Source: Paludibacter sp. | GTDB taxonomy: Bacteria > Bacteroidota > Bacteroidia > Bacteroidales > Paludibacteraceae | Direction: 5' to 3' | DNA length: 64,000 nucleotides | Assembly (NCBI GenBank): GCA_031292575.1 | Contig: JARLGX010000030.1 | Coordinates: 1 to 64,000, forward strand | In this document: piece by piece, positions 1 through 7,612 of the stretch | Position numbering within the stretch: position 1 is the stretch's first letter | Layout of the letters: every line of letters starts with the position of its first letter | The notes under the pieces: generated by a model | Told to the model about the DNA's origin: nothing | Database searches by the model: none | What the model saw: the letters and a program-made list of their open reading frames with translations, nothing else | Made by a program: the position numbers and the translations under genes

Positions 1-168
1 ATACTTAGAATATTACTGCGAATTTTCTTCTAAGATAATGATTTTCAGAGAATTGAACAAACTGTTTTACACTTATTTTCTTGATTATAAACACTTTAAA
101 CTAACAAAGAATTACGGAGTCTCTACTCCTGATTCGCATTATTTATTAATTCAATAAATTTATTCAAA

Positions 169-321
169 ATGAAATTATCAAAATTTGATTTAGAAAAAAG
201 AATGTCAATTGCTGACATGAAAATGATTAAAGCCGGTTGTGCAGAAACATGGAGCGGTGGTGGTCATTGTACAAGTTCAGGTTCAGATTCAGAAACCAAT
301 GGTTCTGAATACGATCATTAA
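169..321 (+). CDS. RiPP precursor peptide (graspetide-like, grasp-with-spasm type)
   Basis: A 50-residue peptide that is probably the substrate of the maturases encoded downstream. The leader (about residues 1-23) begins KLSKFDLEKRMS and ends IKAG, the Gly-ending leader type that C39 peptidases of exporters cut. The core (24-50) is CAETW, a GGGH turn, then TSSGSDSETNGSEYDH. This mix of Ser/Thr and Asp/Glu suits ATP-grasp enzymes that join acidic side chains to hydroxyl side chains. Two decayed relatives lie just downstream at 425-489 and 539-704 and share the leader start and the Ser-Ser/Asp core. The ATG follows an AT-rich stretch with no clear ribosome binding site, which is usual in this phylum. 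The product structure is not known from sequence. Confidence 0.85.
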   Translation: MKLSKFDLEKRMSIADMKMIKAGCAETWSGGGHCTSSGSDSETNGSEYDH

Positions 322-339
322 CAATCTTTCTTAATTTTA

Positions 340-369
340 AGAGATAGTAATTATATAATTACTATCTCT
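340..369. terminator. Perfect 30-bp palindrome after the precursor gene
   Basis: Two 15-base arms (left arm AGAGATAGTAATTAT) meet without a loop, 18 bases after the precursor stop codon. The RNA would form a strong hairpin. There is no clean U-run, so it may be a partial terminator or an RNA-end stabiliser that keeps precursor mRNA more abundant than maturase mRNA. A different hairpin sits at the matching place after the third precursor copy (726-758). Confidence 0.55.
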
Positions 370-424
370 ATTATTCAAATACCTTAAATTGATAATTAGA
401 ATTAGAAAAAAATAAATATCAAAT

Positions 425-489
425 ATGAAATCTACAAAAGCTGATTATAGTGTGGTTGTTCTTCAAAGTTTGATACTGACAATGATTAA
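425..489 (+). pseudogene. Deleted remnant of a second precursor peptide gene
   Basis: The start (ATGAAATCTACAAAAGCTGAT) lines up with the first bases of the intact precursor gene, then most of the leader is missing. In another frame, directly after a TAG at 448-450, codons 451-489 read CGCSSKFDTDND and stop, resembling the SSDFDTD core of the third copy. I read this as a precursor gene that lost its leader by internal deletion. The similarity is short, so the call is an inference. Confidence 0.45.
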
Positions 490-538
490 TTTATCAATCT
501 AGGTATAAAAGCATTTCTAATATTAAAATTCAAAAAAA

Positions 539-704
539 TTGAAAATCTCAAAATTTGATTTAGAAAAAAGGATGTCTATAGGAAAGATGAAAACTATAAA
601 TGCAGGGATGCACAGTTGCTTCTTTTGGTGGACATAGTGTTACTAGCTCTGACTTTGATACAGATTTTTTTGTGGCTGTTTTAGTGATAATGGATAGAAA
701 ATAA
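539..704 (+). pseudogene. Frameshifted third precursor peptide gene
   Basis: From a TTG at 539 the frame reads KISKFDLEKRMSIGKMKTINAG, nearly the leader of the intact precursor (KLSKFDLEKRMS). The usual ATG has become TTG. After Ala-Gly the frame hits a stop within ten codons, but skipping one A at 608 restores CTVASFGGHSVTSSDFDTD, which matches the intact core layout (GGGH then TSS and Asp). The restored frame runs to TAA at 702-704. A run of seven T at 665-671 may hide a second shift. It is probably non-functional unless the precursor is expressed by recoding. Confidence 0.7.
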
Positions 705-725
705 CAAATTACAAACTAAATAATT

Positions 726-758
726 AACACAATTATATATTAAATATATGATTGTGTT
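726..758. repeat. AT-rich hairpin after the third precursor copy
   Basis: Arms AACACAAT (726-733) and ATTGTGTT (751-758) enclose an ATATAT-rich inner stem. It lies between the decayed precursor and the ATP-grasp gene, the same placement as the palindrome at 340-369, and would separate precursor from maturase transcripts. Confidence 0.5.
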
Positions 759-788
759 CTAAACTCAATTTACAAAGTTAATATATAA

Positions 789-1796
789 ATGATACTTATT
801 TTTACAATAAAATTTGATTATTCAAGTACTTGTGTTATCAGATGGCTGAACCATTATGGTGTGAAAGTAGTCCGAATTAATGGAGACGATAATACTTATC
901 AGTTTGATGCTATCAATAGCAAAGGTATATTTTTTAGAAATACTCTTACAGATGAATTGATCAATCTGCGAGAAGCTACTGCTTGCTGGTGGAGACGTAC
1001 TGGTATAACACATAATCAGTTAAATGATAAAACATTTCAAATAGATAGAAATAGACTAGTATCTACTAATGAATTTTTATTGTCTCACATCAAGGGACAT
1101 GTTAATGAAGAAATGTTGGCGCTAAAAGATTATATATTTGAAATATTATATAATACTATTCCTATCAATTTAGGCAAACCATTGTTCGATCTTAATCGAT
1201 TGATAATATTGGATTTAGCCGATAAATATGAATTAAAAGTACCACAATTTGAAATTATTAAAGATGGGAAACAACTAATAGAATCACAAAAAAAAATAGG
1301 GAATGTAGTTACAAAAGCTATTTCAAATGGGATTTACAGTGACTATCAGGGAAAAAGATATTATACATATACAGAATTATTGGAAAATGAATTTTATGAA
1401 TCTAATCATCAAAACACGTTTTCTCCTTCTCTGATTTCTGAATTAGTTGAAAAAAAATATGAGATACGCTCGTTTTATATCGAGGGAAAATTTTATTCAA
1501 TGGCTATATTTTCACAATCTAACGAAAAGACAAGAATTGATTTCCGAAAATACGCCAATAATAAAAATGTACCTTATCAATTACCTTTGGAAATTGAAGA
1601 AAAATTAATCCGATTGTTTAAAAAGTTGGATTTGAATTGTGGTTCTGTGGATTTGATTGTAGATAAACAAGATAATTTTATTTTTTTAGAAATTAATCCG
1701 GTAGGTCAGTTTGGAATGACTAGTGAGCCCTGTAATTATAATTTAGAAAAAATAGTAGCAAATTATTTAAGAAATGGTAGAATTAGAACAAATTAA
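789..1796 (+). CDS. gwsG: ATP-grasp peptide maturase (grasp-with-spasm system)
   Basis: A 335-residue cytoplasmic ligase of the ATP-grasp family that modifies RiPP precursors. By analogy with microviridin-type enzymes it would use ATP to link Asp/Glu side chains of the core to Ser/Thr (or Lys). The C-terminal half shows the metal-binding end of the fold: GSVDLIVDK (Asp288) and FLEINPVGQFG (Glu301, Asn303). The N-terminus (ILIFTIKFDYSSTCVIRWL) is like that of other peptide-modifying ATP-grasp enzymes. It overlaps the next gene by 23 bases, so the two are probably translated together. DNA is very AT-rich, unlike the housekeeping genes further right, which suggests transfer. Family assignment is strong; the exact bond formed is inferred. 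Confidence 0.88.
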   Translation: MILIFTIKFDYSSTCVIRWLNHYGVKVVRINGDDNTYQFDAINSKGIFFRNTLTDELINLREATACWWRRTGITHNQLNDKTFQIDRNRLVSTNEFLLSHIKGHVNEEMLALKDYIFEILYNTIPINLGKPLFDLNRLIILDLADKYELKVPQFEIIKDGKQLIESQKKIGNVVTKAISNGIYSDYQGKRYYTYTELLENEFYESNHQNTFSPSLISELVEKKYEIRSFYIEGKFYSMAIFSQSNEKTRIDFRKYANNKNVPYQLPLEIEEKLIRLFKKLDLNCGSVDLIVDKQDNFIFLEINPVGQFGMTSEPCNYNLEKIVANYLRNGRIRTN

Positions 1797-2001
1797 TTTG
1801 GATGCAGATAACTTAAAAGGGTTACCTCTGTTTTATCGTAAAATTTACTTTAATCAATTAACTGATTGGCAAGAAGAAAATAAGTTAATCACATATAGTG
1901 CTTTAATACAAGCTGACGTTATGAGAAGCGTAGAATCTACAAGAAATATTTCAAAGACAGTAAATAAAAAACTTATTTTGGAGAATAATGATAGACAATA
2001 A
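1774..2001 (+). CDS. Small protein between the two maturases, unknown function
   Basis: A 75-residue protein that I do not recognise. It starts inside the end of the ATP-grasp gene and overlaps the start of the SPASM gene by 14 bases, so its translation is likely coupled to both. This tight packing is the main reason to regard it as real. The sequence is mostly charged and polar, with no signal peptide, membrane segment or Cys residues. From its position it could be an adaptor or chaperone for the maturase complex, but nothing in the sequence shows that. Confidence 0.65.
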   Translation: MVELEQINLDADNLKGLPLFYRKIYFNQLTDWQEENKLITYSALIQADVMRSVESTRNISKTVNKKLILENNDRQ

Positions 2002-3043
2002 TTTATATTTTATTTTATCAACTACCTGTAAACTAATAAATGGTTATAAACGAAGTTTAATCGTTGATTATTCTCGTGATGAATTATTTTTTATCAGTAA
2101 TGAGTATTATGATTTATTACTAAAATTAGACAGGCAACGGATAATTGACGTTGAAAAGGAGTTAGAAGATGTTGAATCTGTCAGTTATTTTAATGAATTT
2201 TTATCTTTTATGATAAATAATGAAATAGCAATAATGACAAATGATGCAAAAAAATTCCCCCCTTTAAGCGAAGTTGTGCATGATGAATATGTAAAGATAC
2301 AAGATGTGATAATTGAATTAGACGAATTGTTTTATGATGACGCATCGTTTAGAAAATTATGTAAAGAGCTTACAGAGGTAAATTGCACAGAATTTCAAGT
2401 TCGCATTTTATCAATTTTAAATTTAGAATTTTTAGAAAAAATAATGCAGTTAATAAATACTACTGAAGCTAATTATTTAGAAATACATGCTACCTACAAT
2501 GCTGGCATTGATATAGATTTATTACATAAATTTATTGAGAATAATGCAATAATAAGCAATATTTATTTATACGGCTCGACAAAAGTAAAGAAGTATTCTA
2601 TAGTTAATCAAGTAGATAATTATCAACCCATTAGTTTGGGAACAGTTTATTTTCTTAATTATCCTTTCGATAATGGAAATTGTTGTGGGCTTATTAATTT
2701 TGAAAGTTTAGATTTCTCAGGGTTTTATTATACGCACAATAAACACAAAACAAGAAATGGGTGTTTAGACAAAAAGATTTCAATTGATAAAAAAGGTAAT
2801 ATTAAAAACTGCCCTTCAATGAAAGAAGTTTTTGGTAATATTAATGATGTTACTATAAAGAATGTGTTAACTAATCCTGAGTTTTTGAAATATTGGTACA
2901 TTCATAAAGACAAAATAGAAATTTGTAGAGACTGTGAATTTAGGTATAATTGTAGCGATTGTAGAGCATTTATTCAGAACATAAATAATATTTACAGCAA
3001 ACCATCCAAATGTAGTTACAATCCATATACTTGTGAATGGTAA
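1988..3043 (+). CDS. gwsS: SPASM-domain peptide maturase (grasp-with-spasm system)
   Basis: A 351-residue protein whose C-terminal third has the Cys pattern of a SPASM domain: Cys259 and Cys275 (KNCPSMKEVFGN), then the cluster CRDC...CSDC (Cys313, 316, 322, 325), with further Cys at 342 and 349. Such domains bind auxiliary Fe-S clusters in radical-SAM peptide maturases. The N-terminal part has no CxxxCxxC, so it cannot bind the radical-SAM cluster in the usual way; as I recall, this is normal for the grasp-with-spasm SPASM partner. It probably binds precursor or partner enzyme. The gene overlaps the 75-residue gene before it, and 16 bases separate it from the exporter. Confidence 0.85.
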   Translation: MIDNNLYFILSTTCKLINGYKRSLIVDYSRDELFFISNEYYDLLLKLDRQRIIDVEKELEDVESVSYFNEFLSFMINNEIAIMTNDAKKFPPLSEVVHDEYVKIQDVIIELDELFYDDASFRKLCKELTEVNCTEFQVRILSILNLEFLEKIMQLINTTEANYLEIHATYNAGIDIDLLHKFIENNAIISNIYLYGSTKVKKYSIVNQVDNYQPISLGTVYFLNYPFDNGNCCGLINFESLDFSGFYYTHNKHKTRNGCLDKKISIDKKGNIKNCPSMKEVFGNINDVTIKNVLTNPEFLKYWYIHKDKIEICRDCEFRYNCSDCRAFIQNINNIYSKPSKCSYNPYTCEW

Positions 3044-3059
3044 CCCGTAATATACTACT

Positions 3060-5285
3060 ATGAAGTTATTTAAAACTTTCCCATTTGTTGCACAACACGA
3101 TTCAATGGATTGTGGCCCTGCTTGTTTAGCAATGATTTCGGAATATTATGGAAAAAAACACTCATTACAATTTCTAAGAGATAATTCATATTTAACACGC
3201 GAAGGAGTCAGTTTAATTGGGTTAACAGAAGCTGCCACAAAAATTGGTTTTGAATCAATGGCCTTAAATCTGACGGTTAATGATTTAATAACTGAAAAAG
3301 TATATCCGTGTGTATTATTCTGGAATAGCGGTCATTTTGTTGTATTACACAATATCAGGCAGAATTTTATTACTAAAAAGTACTCGTTTAAGATTGCTGA
3401 TCCTTCGGTTGGTTTTATAAATATACCTGAAGAAAAATTTAAACAATCATGGTTGAATAGTGAGAATGAAGGAGTAGTTTTTGCAGTTGAACCAACAGAA
3501 AATTTCTTTGATTTTGAGCAACAGAAAGAAAAAAATTATAATCTCAAATATCTTTTTGACTATGTTTCACCATACAAAAAACAGTTACTTCAATTAATAT
3601 TTAGTTTAGCTGTTGGCAGTTTACTAACATTAATTCTCCCATTTTTAACACAAGCATTAATTGATAAAGGAGTTAGTGCTCATAATCTGAATATCGTATT
3701 TTTAATACTTCTTTCTCAAATATTTGTTTTTCTGGGCTCTGTAATCATTGAGATTGTACGTAACTGGTTAATTCTATATATTGGAGCTAGAGTTAATATT
3801 TCTATCATTTCTGATTTTTTTCGAAAGATTATGAAATTACCCCTTAAATTTTTTGAAACAAAATTTTTGGGAGATTTTTACCAACGTATTCAGGATCATT
3901 CAAGAATAGAAAACTTTCTTACCTCACAAAGTTTGACTACTTTTTTTTCTCTAATAAATTTTCTAATTTTCTTTATTGTCTTACTTCATTATAGTTTTAA
4001 AATTTTATTTTTATATGTAACATTAACTTGTTTAGCGATTATTTGGTCCCGTTTTTTCTTAAAAAGGAGAGAAATTCTTGATTATTTCAGGTTTAAAACT
4101 AATTCACTAAACCAAGAGGCAGTAAATGAGATGATTTATGGAATACAAGAAATAAAACTAAATAATTTTGAAAATTATAAGATAGAAAAATGGGAAAAGG
4201 TACAGATTGATGTTTTTGGCGTAAATCTTAAAGTGTTAAGGTTAGATCAACTCCAATTAATAGGATTTGACTTTATTAATCAAATAAAAAATATTATTGT
4301 TACTTACCTTGCTGCACGTTTAGTCATTCTTGGATATATTACTCTTGGTGGAATGTTAAGTATATCGTATATAATTGGACAAATGAACTCACCTGTTAAT
4401 CAGCTAATTGCATTCTTTCGTTCTTTGCAAGATGCACAATTAAGTATGAAACGTCTTACAGAAGTACAATATTATCAAGAAGAAGAATCAGAAGAATTAA
4501 TAACTCTTCCAAAAACTAACAATACATCATATAAAAATGGTACAAAAGGTATTCAAATGAATAATGTCAGTTTTCAATATGAAGGTCCTTTATCCCCATT
4601 CGTATTAAAAGATATAAACTTATTTATTCCTGAAGGAAAAACAACAGCCATCGTTGGAGCAAGCGGTTGTGGTAAAACAACATTAATGAAACTTCTTTTA
4701 CGATTTTACGAACCTGTAAATGGCGAAATAATCGTAAACGGAACTAAATTAAATCAGATTTCTCCTTTAAACTGGAGGAAAAACTGTGGAGTAGTAATGC
4801 AGGATGGTTTTATCTTTTCGGAAACAATTGCCCGGAATATTGCTACAAACGAAATAACTATTTGTCCTGAAAAATTATCAAACGCCATTAATATTGCAAA
4901 TATTACTGATTTTGTTGAGAGTTTGCCACTGAAGGAAAATACAATAATTGGTTCAATGGGCAATGGCATTTCAAGCGGTCAAAGACAACGAATATTAATA
5001 GCAAGATCTGTTTATAAACAACCGCAATATATTTTATTTGATGAAGCAACAAGCGCATTAGATACTGAGAATGAAAAAATCATTCATGATAATCTGAATA
5101 ATTTTTTTATGAATAAAACAGTAATTATCATTGCTCATAGATTAAGCACGGTAAAAAATGCTGATCAAATTGTAGTTATGAAAGATGGAGAAGTTGTAGA
5201 AATAGGCAATCATATTGAATTAACGAAAGCTAAAGGAATATATTTTAACTTGGTAAAAAACCAATTAGAATTAGAAAAATCATGA
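3060..5285 (+). CDS. Peptidase-containing ABC transporter (C39 peptidase exporter)
   Basis: An exporter that removes the leader from the modified peptide and pumps the product out. The N-terminal C39 peptidase shows QHDSMDCGPAC (Gln12, catalytic Cys18), His92 in SGHFVVLH and Asp114 in ADPSVG. A membrane domain (about 165-460) follows, then the ATPase: Walker A GASGCGKTT near residue 533, signature ISSGQRQR (SSGQ in place of the usual SGGQ) near 637, Walker B ILFDEATSALD and the switch His in IIAHRLS. At 741 residues it has the usual length. No HlyD-type periplasmic adaptor or TolC is next to it, so those partners must be elsewhere or are not needed. Confidence 0.93.
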   Translation: MKLFKTFPFVAQHDSMDCGPACLAMISEYYGKKHSLQFLRDNSYLTREGVSLIGLTEAATKIGFESMALNLTVNDLITEKVYPCVLFWNSGHFVVLHNIRQNFITKKYSFKIADPSVGFINIPEEKFKQSWLNSENEGVVFAVEPTENFFDFEQQKEKNYNLKYLFDYVSPYKKQLLQLIFSLAVGSLLTLILPFLTQALIDKGVSAHNLNIVFLILLSQIFVFLGSVIIEIVRNWLILYIGARVNISIISDFFRKIMKLPLKFFETKFLGDFYQRIQDHSRIENFLTSQSLTTFFSLINFLIFFIVLLHYSFKILFLYVTLTCLAIIWSRFFLKRREILDYFRFKTNSLNQEAVNEMIYGIQEIKLNNFENYKIEKWEKVQIDVFGVNLKVLRLDQLQLIGFDFINQIKNIIVTYLAARLVILGYITLGGMLSISYIIGQMNSPVNQLIAFFRSLQDAQLSMKRLTEVQYYQEEESEELITLPKTNNTSYKNGTKGIQMNNVSFQYEGPLSPFVLKDINLFIPEGKTTAIVGASGCGKTTLMKLLLRFYEPVNGEIIVNGTKLNQISPLNWRKNCGVVMQDGFIFSETIARNIATNEITICPEKLSNAINIANITDFVESLPLKENTIIGSMGNGISSGQRQRILIARSVYKQPQYILFDEATSALDTENEKIIHDNLNNFFMNKTVIIIAHRLSTVKNADQIVVMKDGEVVEIGNHIELTKAKGIYFNLVKNQLELEKS

Positions 5286-5288
5286 CTT

Positions 5289-5453
5289 ATGGATTCCTTA
5301 AAAAATGAACTCGATAAAAATAAATTCTTTGTTATAAAATATGCAACAATCCTTAATGTTTTGGTTTTGATTTGCATCTTTTTATTTCTCATTTCAATAA
5401 GAATTGATAAAATATCAATTCTTTCGATGACTTTAGATTATTATTTTAAGTAA
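5289..5453 (+). CDS. 54-residue single-pass membrane peptide
   Basis: A short gene three bases after the exporter stop codon. It encodes a charged start (MDSLKNELDKNKF), one hydrophobic helix (about residues 19-37, LNVLVLICIFLFLISI) and a short tail ending DYYFK. The position and same-strand spacing suggest co-transcription with the exporter. It could be an exporter subunit, an immunity peptide, or what is left of a HlyD-type adaptor, whose N-terminus has the same layout. I cannot place it in a family. Confidence 0.55.
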   Translation: MDSLKNELDKNKFFVIKYATILNVLVLICIFLFLISIRIDKISILSMTLDYYFK

Positions 5454-5462
5454 TTCTCAAAA

Positions 5463-7070
5463 ATGAATCTTATCCAAACCCTTTACATCGATCCATCAAA
5501 ACGTCCATTTACAGATAGTTTTGGTTGGTTAAAGCCTGAATATCATTTAATGAGTTGGGCATTGAGCTGTTTACAGTTGCAAAAGTTATATGGTAATGTT
5601 GAGCTTTATGCCAATAGTACTGCGGCTGAGTTATTAATAGACATACTTGAGTTGCCTTACACGACTCTACATACTAATCACGATGATTTGAAACTTGCTG
5701 ATACCAATTTGTGGGCATTACCCAAGATTTACACTTACTCGTTACAAGATGAACCCTTTCTTCATATTGATGGTGATGTGTTTATTTTCAATAAATTTGC
5801 TGACTCATTACTTCAAAGTTCTTTAATAACACAAAATATTGAAGTTGCCACCGATTATTATACAATCACACAAAAGCAATTGATGGAGAATTTTACTTAT
5901 TTTCCTCCATGCGTTAAAGCCGATTTCTATTCAAACATTCCTATTAATGCTGTAAACGCAGGCATATTGGGAGGTAATAACATATCATTTATAAAACAAT
6001 ATACTACAGAAGCGTTTAAGTATGTAAATAGTAACATCAACCATTTCCAGAATATAAATATTGATAAGTTTAATGTTTTTTTTGAGCAGCATTTATTTTA
6101 TTCATTGGCAAAAGAACAAAATATCCCTATTAATTTTCTTTTTAATGATATATTTGAAGATCGAGGTTATTTATATCTTGGAAATTTTCAAGAAGTACCT
6201 TATGAAAGAACATATTTACACTTATTAGGTCATTACAAGCGTGATAAGATTACTTGCATGCAAATGGCTGCTAAACTGAGAGAATTGTACCCAGAATATT
6301 ACTATAAAATTATAGCACTTTGTAAAAAGCAAAACGTGACACTTTTTACTAGTTTCTATAACGATAAGAATATTGATAAAAAAAGTGAATATCAGCAACT
6401 CATCGACAAAGCAACTGAAAGTTTTCAAAATGATATTCGTATTGATAACAACGAATGCTCCAAATCCAAAGCTGAACCAGATTTATCTTTATTAAAAAAA
6501 ATCTTTGATATGTATGTTGTAAACTCTCATGAAAAACTTGACTTGCAATATTTAAAAAATGATTTTGATGTTTTCACGCAAAAACTAAACACAATTCTAA
6601 AAGAGAATGCTCTACTGTCAGATTATTACCTGTACGGAAGAGACATTGCTGCAGCTGGATGGTATGCTGAAATTTTTATAAACAATAATTTTTTAAATAA
6701 AATTATATCCAGAACTGAAGGTTTAAACATTATAGAATCGGAATATAATTGGGCAGGTTTGATAAATAAACATACTAGAATAGGAATTCAATATTATGAA
6801 ACATTAACGCTATCACAAGAGCATTTTTTTAATTTAGTAATTCCAGAAATTATCGGAAATAAGTTTTTACTTTATGATATTGACGAATTAGAGAAGAAAG
6901 TACTGGAACATTTGTCAGAACCTTTATCGGTAAAAGATCTTTTTACAACAATGCAACAATATTTTGATGATGATGTAATTCAAAATCATTATGATGCTTT
7001 TGAAGACTTTATCGTAAAAGTTATCAAACAGTTAGTTGTAAAGAAAGCTATTAAACCTTCATATTGTTAA
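5463..7070 (+). CDS. DUF6734-like glycosyltransferase-type protein with PqqD-like tail
   Basis: A 535-residue cytoplasmic protein. The N-terminal part (YIDPSKRPFTDSFGWLKPEYH, then HIDGDVFIF with Asp103-Gly-Asp105) matches my memory of DUF6734, which resembles nucleotide-sugar transferases with a DxD metal site. The last part (about 465-532: LLYDIDELEKKVLEHLSEPL, then a helix ending VIKQLVVKKAIKP) has the spacing of a PqqD-like leader-recognition domain. It starts nine bases after the membrane peptide and ends the cluster. It may glycosylate the peptide or bind its leader. Function is inferred from context. Confidence 0.6.
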   Translation: MNLIQTLYIDPSKRPFTDSFGWLKPEYHLMSWALSCLQLQKLYGNVELYANSTAAELLIDILELPYTTLHTNHDDLKLADTNLWALPKIYTYSLQDEPFLHIDGDVFIFNKFADSLLQSSLITQNIEVATDYYTITQKQLMENFTYFPPCVKADFYSNIPINAVNAGILGGNNISFIKQYTTEAFKYVNSNINHFQNINIDKFNVFFEQHLFYSLAKEQNIPINFLFNDIFEDRGYLYLGNFQEVPYERTYLHLLGHYKRDKITCMQMAAKLRELYPEYYYKIIALCKKQNVTLFTSFYNDKNIDKKSEYQQLIDKATESFQNDIRIDNNECSKSKAEPDLSLLKKIFDMYVVNSHEKLDLQYLKNDFDVFTQKLNTILKENALLSDYYLYGRDIAAAGWYAEIFINNNFLNKIISRTEGLNIIESEYNWAGLINKHTRIGIQYYETLTLSQEHFFNLVIPEIIGNKFLLYDIDELEKKVLEHLSEPLSVKDLFTTMQQYFDDDVIQNHYDAFEDFIVKVIKQLVVKKAIKPSYC

Positions 7071-7176
7071 TTATCTCACTCCCCCTCTACAAACGAGGAG
7101 GAGATGGGGAGAAAGAATAACTTTAAAAAACCTGCCTAAATTTATACACATCAGCATAAATATTAAAATAGTTTAT

Positions 7177-7184
7177 TATATTTG
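7177..7184 (+). promoter_or_regulatory. Possible promoter -7 box cut off from its gene by a mobile element
   Basis: TATATTTG matches the phylum's -7 consensus TAnnTTTG. The next gene starts 430 bases away because a transposon-like element (7211-7458) lies between. It may be the original promoter of the gene at 7613. Confidence 0.4.
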
Positions 7185-7210
7185 CAGGGTTAAATTTAAG
7201 TTAAGAATAC

Positions 7211-7458
7211 TAACTAACGTGAGTTCGATATAAGGTTTCTGTCTGCAATTATTTTAAATAGCTATTAAATAAGGGAATATGGGCTTTTATCCCTGGGATT
7301 ATTTTTCTACTAAGGGCACAAATCATTTTTTTAAATAAGGTTCTTATTGAAACCCTTAGTAGCAACCAATAAACCCCATCAAATCTCACCCTTATTTTAT
7401 TTTGTTCATATGATTACCAAAGCGTTAAGTTTTTTTATGTCGAACTCACGTTAACTAA
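7211..7458. mobile_element. MITE-like element with terminal inverted repeats
   Basis: Ends 7215-7233 and 7435-7453 are inverted repeats (18 of 19 match, core TAACGTGAGTTCGA). The 7-base word TAACTAA stands outside both ends (7211-7217, 7452-7458) and could be a target duplication. The interior has further nested inverted repeats, such as CTACTAAGGG (7307-7316) with CCCTTAGTAG (7353-7362), and no coding frame, so this is a non-autonomous, strongly folding element. The rest of the 542-base gap between genes holds a GC-rich palindrome near 7079-7111 and nothing else I recognise. Confidence 0.65.
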
Positions 7459-7612
7459 GAAGAGCAGAATTTACTTACTTTGTAGTAACAATTGAAAAAC
7501 ACAAAGAACACAAGAACTGGGATAACATATTCATGTGTCAGACCGGAGCTTTTAGCATTTTAGTGCGTATAACTTGTTGGGCAGAAAAAAAACTTTAAAA
7601 TAACTTACTCCT

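Noticed and set aside
1988-3043. Radical-SAM enzyme in the peptide cluster
   Set aside because: The C-terminal Cys pattern is that of a SPASM domain, but no CxxxCxxC motif exists, so radical-SAM activity is not supported.
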